Source of the DNA: Actinomycetes bacterium
GTDB taxonomy: Bacteria; Actinomycetota; Acidimicrobiia; Acidimicrobiales; Microtrichaceae
Assembly: GCA_023434535.1 (NCBI GenBank)
Contig: JAEYSR010000066.1
Coordinates: 1-9,507 of the forward strand
Direction: 5' to 3'
Length of the DNA stretch: 9,507 bases
Shown here: positions 1 through 6,013 of the stretch, in pieces
Numbering within the stretch: the first letter of the stretch is position 1
Layout of the letters: each line of letters begins with the position of its first letter
The notes under the pieces: model-generated
Told to the model about the DNA's origin: nothing
Seen by the model: the letters and a program-made list of their open reading frames with translations, nothing else
Databases searched by the model: none
Made by a program: the position numbers and the translations under genes

Positions 1-332
1 GACAGCTCGACCGTCATCGGGTTGAACGCCGTCACCAGAGCGAGCGTCACCCCCGACTCGGAAGCCACGGCGACGGCGTCTGTGAAGCGGTCGCCGTCCT
101 CCACCTCCGTGATGGCCGCGTCCCAGGCATCACGGTGGGCGTCCAGCGCGGCGTGGGCCGCGGCGCGACAGGCGAGCGCCTCCCCCATGGACACGCCTCG
201 CAGCTCCGCATCGACCCGGGCCCAGCGGATGCTCTCCTCGACCGGCTCGTCGCCGATCGGCAACAGTTCTGACACGTCGCCGACGATCGACGGATCGCCG
301 GCGACGCCTCCCAAGTCCCGTCGTCCGCCCAT
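1..332 (-). CDS. Hypothetical protein, N-terminal part only (runs off the left edge)
   Basis: A minus-strand frame opens at ATG (332-330) and stays open to base 1, giving about 110 residues beginning MGGRRDLGGVAGDP. Codons are strongly GC3-biased, as in the neighbouring real genes. I do not recognise the family. It is acidic and alanine-rich, with a stretch likely to be helical around residues 30-80 (EESIRWARVDAELRG, then an Ala/His-rich segment). It has no signal peptide and no membrane segment in the visible part, so it is probably cytoplasmic. The start was chosen because a TACACT box ends six bases before the ATG, which fits a leaderless transcript; there is no Shine-Dalgarno sequence. 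It lies 55 bases after the stop of the nuclease gene on the same strand. The long plus-strand frame across it has the Arg/Ser-rich composition of an antisense shadow. Confidence 0.6.
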   Translation of the reverse strand, partial: MGGRRDLGGVAGDPSIVGDVSELLPIGDEPVEESIRWARVDAELRGVSMGEALACRAAAHAALDAHRDAWDAAITEVEDGDRFTDAVAVASESGVTLALVTAFNPMTVEL

Positions 333-338
333 GGTCCG

Positions 339-344
339 AGTGTA
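339..344 (-). promoter_or_regulatory. Putative -10 box (TACACT) for a leaderless transcript
   Basis: On the minus strand TACACT is followed by six bases (CGGACC) and then the ATG at 332. A start site seven bases past the -10 would fall on the A of the ATG. This is the geometry of leaderless actinobacterial mRNAs. No convincing -35 hexamer is visible. It implies that the left-edge gene can be transcribed independently of the upstream nuclease gene. Confidence 0.45.
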
Positions 345-387
345 CGAATCGACCTCGGATCGACGTCGGAGTCGTCCAGGTCTGCAA

Positions 388-1167
388 CTACTCGCAGACG
401 ATCCCGTCGCTGTCGGCGTCGCGGTACCAGTCGTACTCCGGATCGACGCCGCGCCGGTACGGGCCGAAGCCGTTGGCGATCGCCTCCTTGCAGGTCCCGA
501 ACCGGGGGTCCGTGCCTCCGCCGGCGAGAGGGGCGGGCTGTGGAGGTGCCGCGGTCGTCACCGGGGCCGAGGGTGGCGCCGGCACGGACCACAGGTCGGG
601 CGACGCCGCGTCGGCCGCCACGTACTCGGCCTCGCGGGCGTGGGCGCCGTACCCATCCCGCGAGTCGTAGCGGGTGCGGGCGTGGCCTGACCGCAGCATC
701 TCGAGGTTGGCGTCGACCCCATCGACCTCCACGTAGCGGAGCAGCCGGCCGTACTTGTCCACGTCGTCCCGGGCGCCCGCCACCAGCTGCACACGCTTGC
801 CGGCCACCAGGGCAGAGAGCGCTGCGGCCGACTCGTGGAAGCCGGGTGCGCCCCGCTCGGGGGTGTCGATGCCGATGAGGCGCACGCGCACACCGCCCTC
901 GACCACGATCGTGTCGCCGTCGACCACCTCGGTGACCGTCACGCCGGCGGGAGCCGTCGTCGTCGGTGCCGTCGTGCTGGGCGGCGGTGCCGTGGTGGGC
1001 GTCGTGGTCGACGCCTGGGGCTCCGCCGTGGTGGTCGGACGCGTCGCCGTGGCTGAGGCGAGCCCGCCGGAGCCGTTGCCGCTGCCGCACGAGCCCGCGG
1101 CGACGAGAGACACCAGCAGTGCGATCGCCGCGACCACCCGTCCCGCGCCGACCCGCGCGTCACCCAT
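388..1167 (-). CDS. Secreted lipoprotein nuclease: SNase (thermonuclease) domain plus C-terminal Excalibur domain
   Basis: This 259-residue protein should cleave DNA or RNA outside the membrane in a Ca-dependent way. Residues 1-27 form a lipoprotein-type signal (hydrophobic 11-25, weak lipobox AGSC, Cys27). Residues 36-75 are a Thr/Pro/Ala linker. The SNase domain spans about 76-195 and keeps the staphylococcal nuclease active-site residues: D85 in VDGDTI, R96, D101 and E104 in RLIGIDTPE, and R141 in DKYGR (equivalents of D21, R35, D40, E43 and R87). A second Pro-rich linker leads to an Excalibur domain (about 223-259) ending DADSDGIVCE, with Cys226 and Cys258 able to form a disulfide. The start is the ATG at 1167: a GGAG lies seven bases upstream, while the adjacent GTG (1170) would have only four. 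It is divergent from the DoxX-like gene. Secreted SNase-Excalibur proteins are known; the in vivo substrate is unknown. Confidence 0.92.
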   Translation of the reverse strand: MGDARVGAGRVVAAIALLVSLVAAGSCGSGNGSGGLASATATRPTTTAEPQASTTTPTTAPPPSTTAPTTTAPAGVTVTEVVDGDTIVVEGGVRVRLIGIDTPERGAPGFHESAAALSALVAGKRVQLVAGARDDVDKYGRLLRYVEVDGVDANLEMLRSGHARTRYDSRDGYGAHAREAEYVAADAASPDLWSVPAPPSAPVTTAAPPQPAPLAGGGTDPRFGTCKEAIANGFGPYRRGVDPEYDWYRDADSDGIVCE

Positions 1168-1174
1168 CACCAGA

Positions 1175-1184
1175 CTCCGTCTCC
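1175..1184 (-). promoter_or_regulatory. Ribosome binding site of the nuclease gene
   Basis: On the minus strand this reads GGAGACGGAG. The proximal GGAG ends seven bases before the ATG at 1167 and four before the overlapping GTG at 1170. This favours the ATG as the start. Confidence 0.6.
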
Positions 1185-1193
1185 TCGATGCCG

Positions 1194-1206
1194 AGCGTCG
1201 ACGCTA
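1194..1206 (-). promoter_or_regulatory. Putative -10 box (TAGCGT) overlapping a 12-bp palindrome, nuclease promoter
   Basis: Minus-strand TAGCGT at 1206-1201 fits the TANNNT pattern and would start transcription near 1194, giving a leader of about 27 bases that contains the GGAG sites. The perfect palindrome AGCGTCGACGCT (1194-1205) covers most of the box and the expected start site. A repressor or other regulator could therefore bind there. No clear -35 is visible. Promoter and operator roles are inferred from position only. Confidence 0.35.
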
Positions 1207-1368
1207 CCGGCGCGGGTCGCGGTCCCCATGGACGTCGCCGGCGGTGCCGTGCTCGCATCGAGTCGCCCCCGAAGGACGACGAACGCCGTCGATCCGGAAT
1301 CTGCGCATCGGGTGGGGAGTTGACTGTGACCGGGCCCACGGATCGACCACCGACGGAACGGATCAACG

Positions 1369-1872
1369 ATGAGCACCGGGAACGACGCAGCTCGCACGAA
1401 GGACGCATCTCGCACGAAGGCCACAGGCCGCACGAAGGACCCCGTCCGCACGATCGCACGCTGGGGGCTCGGCGCTGCGCTCCTGGTCGCCGGCACCGGC
1501 CACCTCACCGTGCAGCGCGAGGAGTTCCAGGCCCAGGTGCCGTCGTGGTTCCCGGTCGACGACGATGCCGTGGTCATCGTCTCGGGGATCGTCGAGCTGC
1601 TGCTCGGCGCCGCGCTGATCCTCAGCGGTCGGCGCTCGGCACCGGTCGGAGTGGTCGCCGCCGGGTTCTTCATCGTGATCTTCCCCGGCAACATCGCCCA
1701 GTACGTGGAGCACACCAACGCCTTCGGGCTCGACACCGACGCCAAGCGGTTCGCCCGCCTGTTCTTCCAACCGATCCTCGTCCTCTGGGCCCTGTGGTCG
1801 ACCGGCGGGTGGCGGTGGCTCCGGGGCCGGCGCTCCGGCAACGGGACCGGGGCGGAGACGGCATCCGTCTGA
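1369..1872 (+). CDS. DoxX-like family integral membrane protein
   Basis: This 167-residue protein has four predicted membrane helices at about 29-48, 66-86, 91-110 and 130-147. The fold and motifs (GHLTVQREEFQAQVPSWFP after helix 1, then FPGNIAQYVEH and a helix-4 segment starting RLFFQP) match the small DoxX-like proteins of actinobacteria. Their biochemical role is mostly unknown; some DoxX proteins are linked to quinone or thiol redox chemistry, and nothing here shows which applies. Before helix 1 there is a basic N-terminus with a repeated RTK motif every six residues, which by the positive-inside rule should face the cytoplasm. The ATG is preceded by only a weak purine run (CGGAACGGA). 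The gene stands alone, divergent from the nuclease gene and convergent with the acetyltransferase gene. Confidence 0.8.
   Translation: MSTGNDAARTKDASRTKATGRTKDPVRTIARWGLGAALLVAGTGHLTVQREEFQAQVPSWFPVDDDAVVIVSGIVELLLGAALILSGRRSAPVGVVAAGFFIVIFPGNIAQYVEHTNAFGLDTDAKRFARLFFQPILVLWALWSTGGWRWLRGRRSGNGTGAETASV
1393..1453 (+). repeat. 18-bp tandem repeat, about 3.4 copies, coding for a six-residue RTK repeat
   Basis: The unit begins CGCACGAAGG and recurs at exactly 18-base steps (1393, 1411, 1429), with a partial fourth copy CGCACGA at 1447. It encodes successive RTKxxx hexapeptides in the N-terminal tail of the DoxX-like protein. Whole-codon periodicity keeps the frame when copies are gained or lost. 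Confidence 0.85.
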
Positions 1873-1873
1873 C

Positions 1874-1903
1874 GACCGGCCGGCCGGCGTTCGCAGGCCG
1901 GTC
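1874..1903. terminator. Hairpin 1 at a convergent junction
   Basis: GACCGGCC (1874-1881) and GGCCGGTC (1896-1903) form an 8-bp perfect stem with a 14-base loop, starting one base after the DoxX-like stop codon. There is no T tract, as is common for high-GC actinobacteria. The symmetry would serve both converging genes. Confidence 0.5.
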
Positions 1904-1904
1904 C

Positions 1905-1930
1905 GCGCCCGACGGACGACCGACGGGCGC
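1905..1930. terminator. Hairpin 2 at the same convergent junction
   Basis: GCGCCCG (1905-1911) pairs with CGGGCGC (1924-1930). Inside an A/A mismatch, CGG (1913-1915) pairs with CCG (1920-1922) around an ACGA loop. The stem ends one base from the acetyltransferase stop codon (1931-1933). With hairpin 1 it fills the whole 58-base gap, suggesting a tandem bidirectional terminator. Confidence 0.55.
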
Positions 1931-2527
1931 TCAGTCGACCGGGGTGCCGTCGATCCGACGGATGACACGTGCCGGGTTGCCGACCGCCACCACCCCCGGC
2001 GGCAGGTCACGGGTCACCACGGAGCCGGCGCCGACCACCGTGTCGTCGCCGATCGTCACGCCCGGCAGCACGATCACGCCGCCTCCGAGCCACACGTTGT
2101 CGCCGATCACGATGGGTTCGGCCGCCTCCCAACCGGCGCGCCGGAGGTCGGGGTCGATCGGGTGCGTCGGCGTCAGCAGCTGCACGTTCGTGGCCATCTG
2201 CACGTGGTCGCCGATCGTGATCGGCGCGACGTCCAGCGCCACCAGACCGAAGTTGGCGAAGCACGACGCACCGATCGTGATGTTGGAGCCGTAGTCGCAG
2301 TGGAACGGCGGCCGGATGACCGTCCCCTCCCCGATCGAGCCGAGCAGCTCCTCCAGGATCGCCCGGCGTCCGTCGCCGTCGGCCGCGTCGGTGGCGTTGT
2401 AGCGCTCCTCCAGTCGACGGGCCCGGAGGTCGGCCGCCGCCAGCTCCGGATCGTCGGCGATGTAGAGGTCGCCGTCGAGCATCCGCTGCCGGGGAGTGCG
2501 TCCGTCGGGAACCGGTGGCTCGACCAT
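1931..2527 (-). CDS. Sugar O-acetyltransferase, maltose/galactoside (Maa/LacA/NodL) type
   Basis: This 198-residue cytoplasmic enzyme should transfer acetyl from acetyl-CoA to a sugar hydroxyl. Residues about 11-62 form the N-terminal Mac helix region (RQRMLDGDLYIADDPEL). Residues about 65-190 are left-handed beta-helix hexapeptide repeats (IGDHVQ, IGDNVWLGGG, VTIGDDTVVGAGSVV) ending with the conserved GNPARVIR segment. The likely catalytic base is His122 in TPTHPI, equivalent to LacA His115, and Asn92 in ANFG matches the family's acceptor-binding Asn. Length and layout are normal. I chose the ATG at 2527 over the GTG at 2545 because GATACT sits six bases before that ATG and would lie inside the coding region if the GTG were used. 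It diverges from the SNF2 gene. The sugar substrate cannot be told from sequence, so I give no gene symbol. Confidence 0.9.
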   Translation of the reverse strand: MVEPPVPDGRTPRQRMLDGDLYIADDPELAAADLRARRLEERYNATDAADGDGRRAILEELLGSIGEGTVIRPPFHCDYGSNITIGASCFANFGLVALDVAPITIGDHVQMATNVQLLTPTHPIDPDLRRAGWEAAEPIVIGDNVWLGGGVIVLPGVTIGDDTVVGAGSVVTRDLPPGVVAVGNPARVIRRIDGTPVD

Positions 2528-2533
2528 CGTCCC

Positions 2534-2539
2534 AGTATC
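2534..2539 (-). promoter_or_regulatory. Putative -10 box (GATACT) for leaderless acetyltransferase mRNA
   Basis: GATACT on the minus strand is followed by six bases (GGGACG) and then the ATG at 2527, the same spacing as at the left-edge gene. No Shine-Dalgarno sequence precedes the ATG. It matches the TATAAT consensus at four of six positions. Confidence 0.4.
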
Positions 2540-2548
2540 GGGCACCGT

Positions 2549-2573
2549 GCCGGCCGGCGCAGCGCCGACCGGC
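2549..2573. promoter_or_regulatory. 25-bp dyad in the divergent acetyltransferase/SNF2 spacer, candidate operator
   Basis: Two 12-base arms (GCCGGcCGGCGC and GCGCCGaCCGGC) are mirror-complementary around a single A at 2561, with one mismatch (lower case). The element lies mid-spacer, upstream of both putative -10 boxes, over the -35 region expected for the acetyltransferase. A dimeric regulator could control both genes from here. Chance symmetry in GC-rich DNA is possible. Confidence 0.35.
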
Positions 2574-2590
2574 CTGTCCGGCCCGGTGTG

Positions 2591-2596
2591 TAGGTT
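2591..2596 (+). promoter_or_regulatory. Putative -10 box (TAGGTT) of the SNF2 gene
   Basis: TAGGTT fits TANNNT and lies eight bases before the ATG at 2605. No ribosome binding site is visible in those eight bases, so the message would be leaderless or nearly so. This supports choosing the ATG at 2605 over the in-frame start at 2515, which lies inside the opposing acetyltransferase gene. Confidence 0.45.
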
Positions 2597-2604
2597 CCGA
2601 CGTC

Positions 2605-5600
2605 ATGGAAGGGCCCGATCAGCTCCGCTTGGGCGACCCCGCCGCGCTGGCCGCGTACGACTCGGGGGCGGTCAACCGCGGGGTCCGCTACGCCGCGGAG
2701 GGCCGGGTGAACGTGGTCCGTTCCGAGGCCGGCTGGGCGGTCGCCGAGGTCCGGGGCACCCGGCCCGAGCCCTACACGGTCGAGCTCGACTGGCACGACG
2801 GGCCACGCGGGATCGTGGTGTCCGACGTGTGCGACTGCCCTCTCGGCGGGGGCTGCAAGCACGCCGTCGCGCTCATCCTCACGATGATGCGCCAGCAGGC
2901 GCTCGCCAACCACACCGACCCGGGCAATGCAGCCCGCTCCGGCTCCGCACCGGGCGACGGTTCGAGCCCGGGTCCCAGTGCGGCCGGCCGTGGCGGAGCA
3001 GCGCGTGGGAGCGGCGCCGGACGGAGGCCCGCCGTGTGGCCCGACATGCCGGCCGGCCCTCCCGGGTGGAGGCGGGCGCTGTCCGGATTCGACCACGACC
3101 CCGACACCATCGTGCCCCTGGCGCTCGAGTTCAGCGCCACCATCCCGCGGACCTATCACCGGGACCCCACACCGGACATGCAGATCACCATCCGGCCGCT
3201 GCGGATGGGCGCCAAGGGCAAGTGGGTCAAGACCGGCGCGTCGTGGCAGGACCTGACCCAGGGGTACGGCTGGGAGCAGCGCGACGTCGACCCCGACCAC
3301 CTGGCCGCGCTGCGCTCGCTGGCCGCGGGCAACTCGGAGCTCGGCTGGGCCCGACGCGGCAGCGCCCTCGCCCTCGACCGGTTCGGGCCCGGCGTCTGGA
3401 CCGCGCTCCGCCACGCGGTGGACGCCGGCGTCCAGCTCGTGTCCGAGAACCGCCAGGGCACCGTGATCCTCTCGCCCACCCCCGCCACGGCCCAGGTCGA
3501 CATGCGCGCCGCGGACGGCGGCGGCATCCAGCTGAGCGCCCACATCGCCCACGAGGGTCGACCGGTCACCGATGCCCCCGGCGACCAGTGGATGATCGGA
3601 CGACCGACCAGCGGCGTGGTCGTCCTCCACGGTCCTGACATCGGCCTGATCCCCCTGGACCGACCGCTGCACGACTCGGTGCAGACGCTGATCACGGGCG
3701 GCCTCGTCCACGTGCCCGAACGGGACGTCGACGAGCTGATCGACGTGTACCAACCGCAGCTCGCCCAGGTCGCCACCGTCGGATCGTCCGACGACTCCGT
3801 CACCATCGAGGAGAGCGCTCTCGAGGGCATCGTGGCGCTCATCCGCCACGAGAGCGTCGATGCCGCGTCGCTGTCCTGGGTCGCCCGCTACCGGAGGGGG
3901 CGACGTCGGACGGACCACCCGCTGCTGTCACCGCTCGGGGTGGGCCGCGACCGGGCCGCCGAACGGGCGCTGGTGGCCTCTCTGGAGCTGCCGACCGACC
4001 TGATGGACGGCCTCGTCGACGTGGCCGGTCGGCCGGCGGACCGCACGGTGACGGGCGTGGACACGGTGATCCTGTTCGCGCAGGTCGTGCCGTGGCTGAT
4101 CGAGCGGGACCAGGTCGTCGTCGAGGTGTCCGGCGACGCCCCCACGCTCCACGAGTCCACCGGGGACCCGCTGATCGAGCTGGAGGTCAACGACGGAGCG
4201 GAGCAGGGCAACGACTGGTTCGACCTGTCGGTCCGCGTCACCGTCGACGACGAGCCGGTCGAGTTCTCACGTCTCTTCACCGCCCTCAGCCTGGGTGAGC
4301 CGGTCCTGGTCCTGCCGAGCGGCACCTGGATCGACCTCGACCGACCCGAGCTGGACCGCCTCAGGGAGCTCATCGAGGAGGCACGCGGGCTGGCCGAGCA
4401 CGACGGCACCGGCAACGTCCGCATCAACCGGTTCCAGACCAGCTGGTGGGACGAGCTCACGGGCCTCGGCGTCATCGCCTCGCAGTCGCGCCGGTGGGAG
4501 GAGCGCATCGCGGCCATGCGGGACCTCGACGCCCCGGTTCCGATCGCACCGCCGGCGAGCCTGAACGCGGAGCTGCGCCACTACCAGCAGGAGGGCCTCG
4601 ACTGGCTGGCGTTCCTCCACGCCCACGGCCTGGGTGGCGTGCTGGCCGACGACATGGGACTGGGCAAGACCGTCCAGACCCTCGCTCTCTTCCTCCACGT
4701 CCTGGAGTCCGAGCCCGACGCCCGCTTCCTGGTGGTGGCGCCGACGAGCGTCGTCGAGAACTGGCACCGGGAGGCCGAGCGGTTCGCTCCCGGGGTGGAG
4801 GTGCGGACCATCCGAGGGACGCAGAAGCGGCGCGGCGCACCCCTGGCCGACACCGTCGGCGACGCCCGGATCGTGGTCACGTCCTACGCCCTGTTCCGCC
4901 TGGAGTTCGAGGCGTACTCGTCGCTCGACTGGGACGTGCTGGTCCTGGACGAGGCGCAGTTCGTCAAGAACCACCAGAGCAAGGCGTACCAGTGCGCCCG
5001 CCGCCTGGACGCGCCCATGAAGCTGGCGATCACCGGCACGCCGATCGAGAACAGCCTCATGGATCTCTGGTCGCTGCTGTCGATCACCGCGCCCGGGCTC
5101 TACCCGGACCCCCGCCGGTTCGCCGAGGTGTACCGCAAGCCCATCGAGAGCGGGAAGGCGCCGCGGATGCTCGCCACCCTGCGGCGCCGGGTCGCACCGC
5201 TCATGCGTCGACGCACCAAGGACGAGGTGCTGACCGAGCTGCCGCCCAAGACCGAGCAGACCGTCGACATCGAGTTGAGTCCGCGCCACCAGCGGATCTA
5301 CCAGGCCCAGCTGCAACGCCAACGCCAGAAGGTGCTCGGCCTGGTCGGCGACGTGCAGCAGCACCGGTTCGAGATCCTGAAGTCGCTCACGATCCTGCGC
5401 CAGCTCGCTCTGGACCCGGGCCTCGTGGATCCCGACGACCGTGACGTCGGCTCCGCCAAGCTCGACCAGCTCCTGGTCGACCTGACGCAGGTGGTCGCCG
5501 AGGGGCACAAGGCGCTCGTGTTCAGCCAGTTCACCCGGTACCTGTCGCTGGTCAGGGAGCGGCTGGACGAGGCCGGCATCGCCTACGCCTACCTCGACGG

Positions 5601-5961
5601 CAGGACCCGTCGACGGGACGAGGCGATCGCCTCGTTCAAGGACGGCGACGCCCCGGTGTTCGTCATCAGCCTCAAGGCCGGAGGCTTCGGGCTGAACCTC
5701 ACCGAGGCCGACTACTGCTTCATCCTCGACCCGTGGTGGAACCCCGCGACCGAGACGCAGGCGGTCGACCGCACCCACCGGATCGGCCAGGAGAACCCCG
5801 TCATGGTGTATCGCTACGTGTCGGTCGGGACGATCGAGGAGAAGGTGATGGAGCTCAAGGCCCGCAAGGCCTCGATCTTCTCGAGCGTCATGGACGGCGA
5901 CGACGTGCTGTCGGGCTCGCTCGACGCCGACGACGTGCGGGCGCTGTTCGACGCCGACTGA
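2605..5961 (+). CDS. SWIM zinc-finger SNF2/RapA-type helicase-like ATPase
   Basis: This 1118-residue protein is a superfamily 2 dsDNA translocase. The N-terminal part has a SWIM finger CDCPLGGGCKH (Cys76, Cys78, Cys84, His86), likely for nucleic-acid or protein binding. A Gly/Ala/Pro/Ser-rich linker (about 105-155) follows, then a large middle region (about 175-650) typical of actinobacterial SNF2 proteins but of unknown role. The SNF2 ATPase begins near 655 (RHYQQEGLDWL), with motif I DDMGLGKT (682-689), motif II DEAQ (782-785) and motif III ITGTP (809-813). The C-terminal helicase lobe (about 953-1110) has motif V (SLKAGGFGLNL, from 1022) and motif VI QAVDRTHRIGQ (1052-1062). All catalytic motifs are intact, so it should be active. 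Remodelling of nucleoprotein or stalled RNA polymerase is a plausible role from the family. No methyltransferase, nuclease or other defence partner adjoins it. Confidence 0.93.
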   Translation: MEGPDQLRLGDPAALAAYDSGAVNRGVRYAAEGRVNVVRSEAGWAVAEVRGTRPEPYTVELDWHDGPRGIVVSDVCDCPLGGGCKHAVALILTMMRQQALANHTDPGNAARSGSAPGDGSSPGPSAAGRGGAARGSGAGRRPAVWPDMPAGPPGWRRALSGFDHDPDTIVPLALEFSATIPRTYHRDPTPDMQITIRPLRMGAKGKWVKTGASWQDLTQGYGWEQRDVDPDHLAALRSLAAGNSELGWARRGSALALDRFGPGVWTALRHAVDAGVQLVSENRQGTVILSPTPATAQVDMRAADGGGIQLSAHIAHEGRPVTDAPGDQWMIGRPTSGVVVLHGPDIGLIPLDRPLHDSVQTLITGGLVHVPERDVDELIDVYQPQLAQVATVGSSDDSVTIEESALEGIVALIRHESVDAASLSWVARYRRGRRRTDHPLLSPLGVGRDRAAERALVASLELPTDLMDGLVDVAGRPADRTVTGVDTVILFAQVVPWLIERDQVVVEVSGDAPTLHESTGDPLIELEVNDGAEQGNDWFDLSVRVTVDDEPVEFSRLFTALSLGEPVLVLPSGTWIDLDRPELDRLRELIEEARGLAEHDGTGNVRINRFQTSWWDELTGLGVIASQSRRWEERIAAMRDLDAPVPIAPPASLNAELRHYQQEGLDWLAFLHAHGLGGVLADDMGLGKTVQTLALFLHVLESEPDARFLVVAPTSVVENWHREAERFAPGVEVRTIRGTQKRRGAPLADTVGDARIVVTSYALFRLEFEAYSSLDWDVLVLDEAQFVKNHQSKAYQCARRLDAPMKLAITGTPIENSLMDLWSLLSITAPGLYPDPRRFAEVYRKPIESGKAPRMLATLRRRVAPLMRRRTKDEVLTELPPKTEQTVDIELSPRHQRIYQAQLQRQRQKVLGLVGDVQQHRFEILKSLTILRQLALDPGLVDPDDRDVGSAKLDQLLVDLTQVVAEGHKALVFSQFTRYLSLVRERLDEAGIAYAYLDGRTRRRDEAIASFKDGDAPVFVISLKAGGFGLNLTEADYCFILDPWWNPATETQAVDRTHRIGQENPVMVYRYVSVGTIEEKVMELKARKASIFSSVMDGDDVLSGSLDADDVRALFDAD

Positions 5962-5976
5962 CGGCGCTCGACTCGG

Positions 5977-5982
5977 TAGGGT
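5977..5982 (+). promoter_or_regulatory. Putative -10 box (TAGGGT) of the lipoprotein gene
   Basis: TAGGGT lies 15 bases after the SNF2 stop codon and 31 bases before the lipoprotein ATG. It predicts a start near 5987-5990 and a leader of about 25 bases carrying the ribosome binding site. No clear -35 is seen. Confidence 0.45.
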
Positions 5983-5999
5983 GCCGACCGCACCCGATC

Positions 6000-6006
6000 G
6001 AGAGGA
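6000..6006 (+). promoter_or_regulatory. Ribosome binding site of the lipoprotein gene
   Basis: GAGAGGA ends seven bases before the ATG at 6014. It decides this start over the in-frame GTG at 5981, which overlaps the -10 box and would put a charged stretch before the signal peptide. Confidence 0.65.
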
Positions 6007-6013
6007 CCGCGGC

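Noticed and set aside
22..690. Plus-strand open frame (222 codons) at the left edge
   Set aside because: It is antisense to both the left-edge gene and the Excalibur/SNase gene, Arg/Ser/Ala-rich, and has no promoter or ribosome binding site.
1320..1346. TTGACT at 1320 as a -35 box for the DoxX-like gene
   Set aside because: At 16-18 bases downstream there is no acceptable -10 (no TANNNT), so I could not support a promoter call.
966..2294. Plus-strand open frame (442 codons) across the nuclease promoter, DoxX-like gene and acetyltransferase
   Set aside because: It overlaps three better-supported genes in the wrong frame and is rich in Arg/Pro/Ser with no domain.
2173..3918. Long minus-strand open frame (581 codons) across the acetyltransferase and SNF2 genes
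   Set aside because: It is antisense to a SNF2 gene with clear motifs and crosses the acetyltransferase in another frame. Its composition (Arg/Gly/Asp/His-rich, no domain) is typical of a GC-rich shadow.
2605..5961. SNF2 ATPase as part of a phage-defence system (DISARM-like)
   Set aside because: No methyltransferase, PLD nuclease, DUF1998 or other partner adjoins it. Its neighbours are a divergent acetyltransferase and a lipoprotein with its own promoter.
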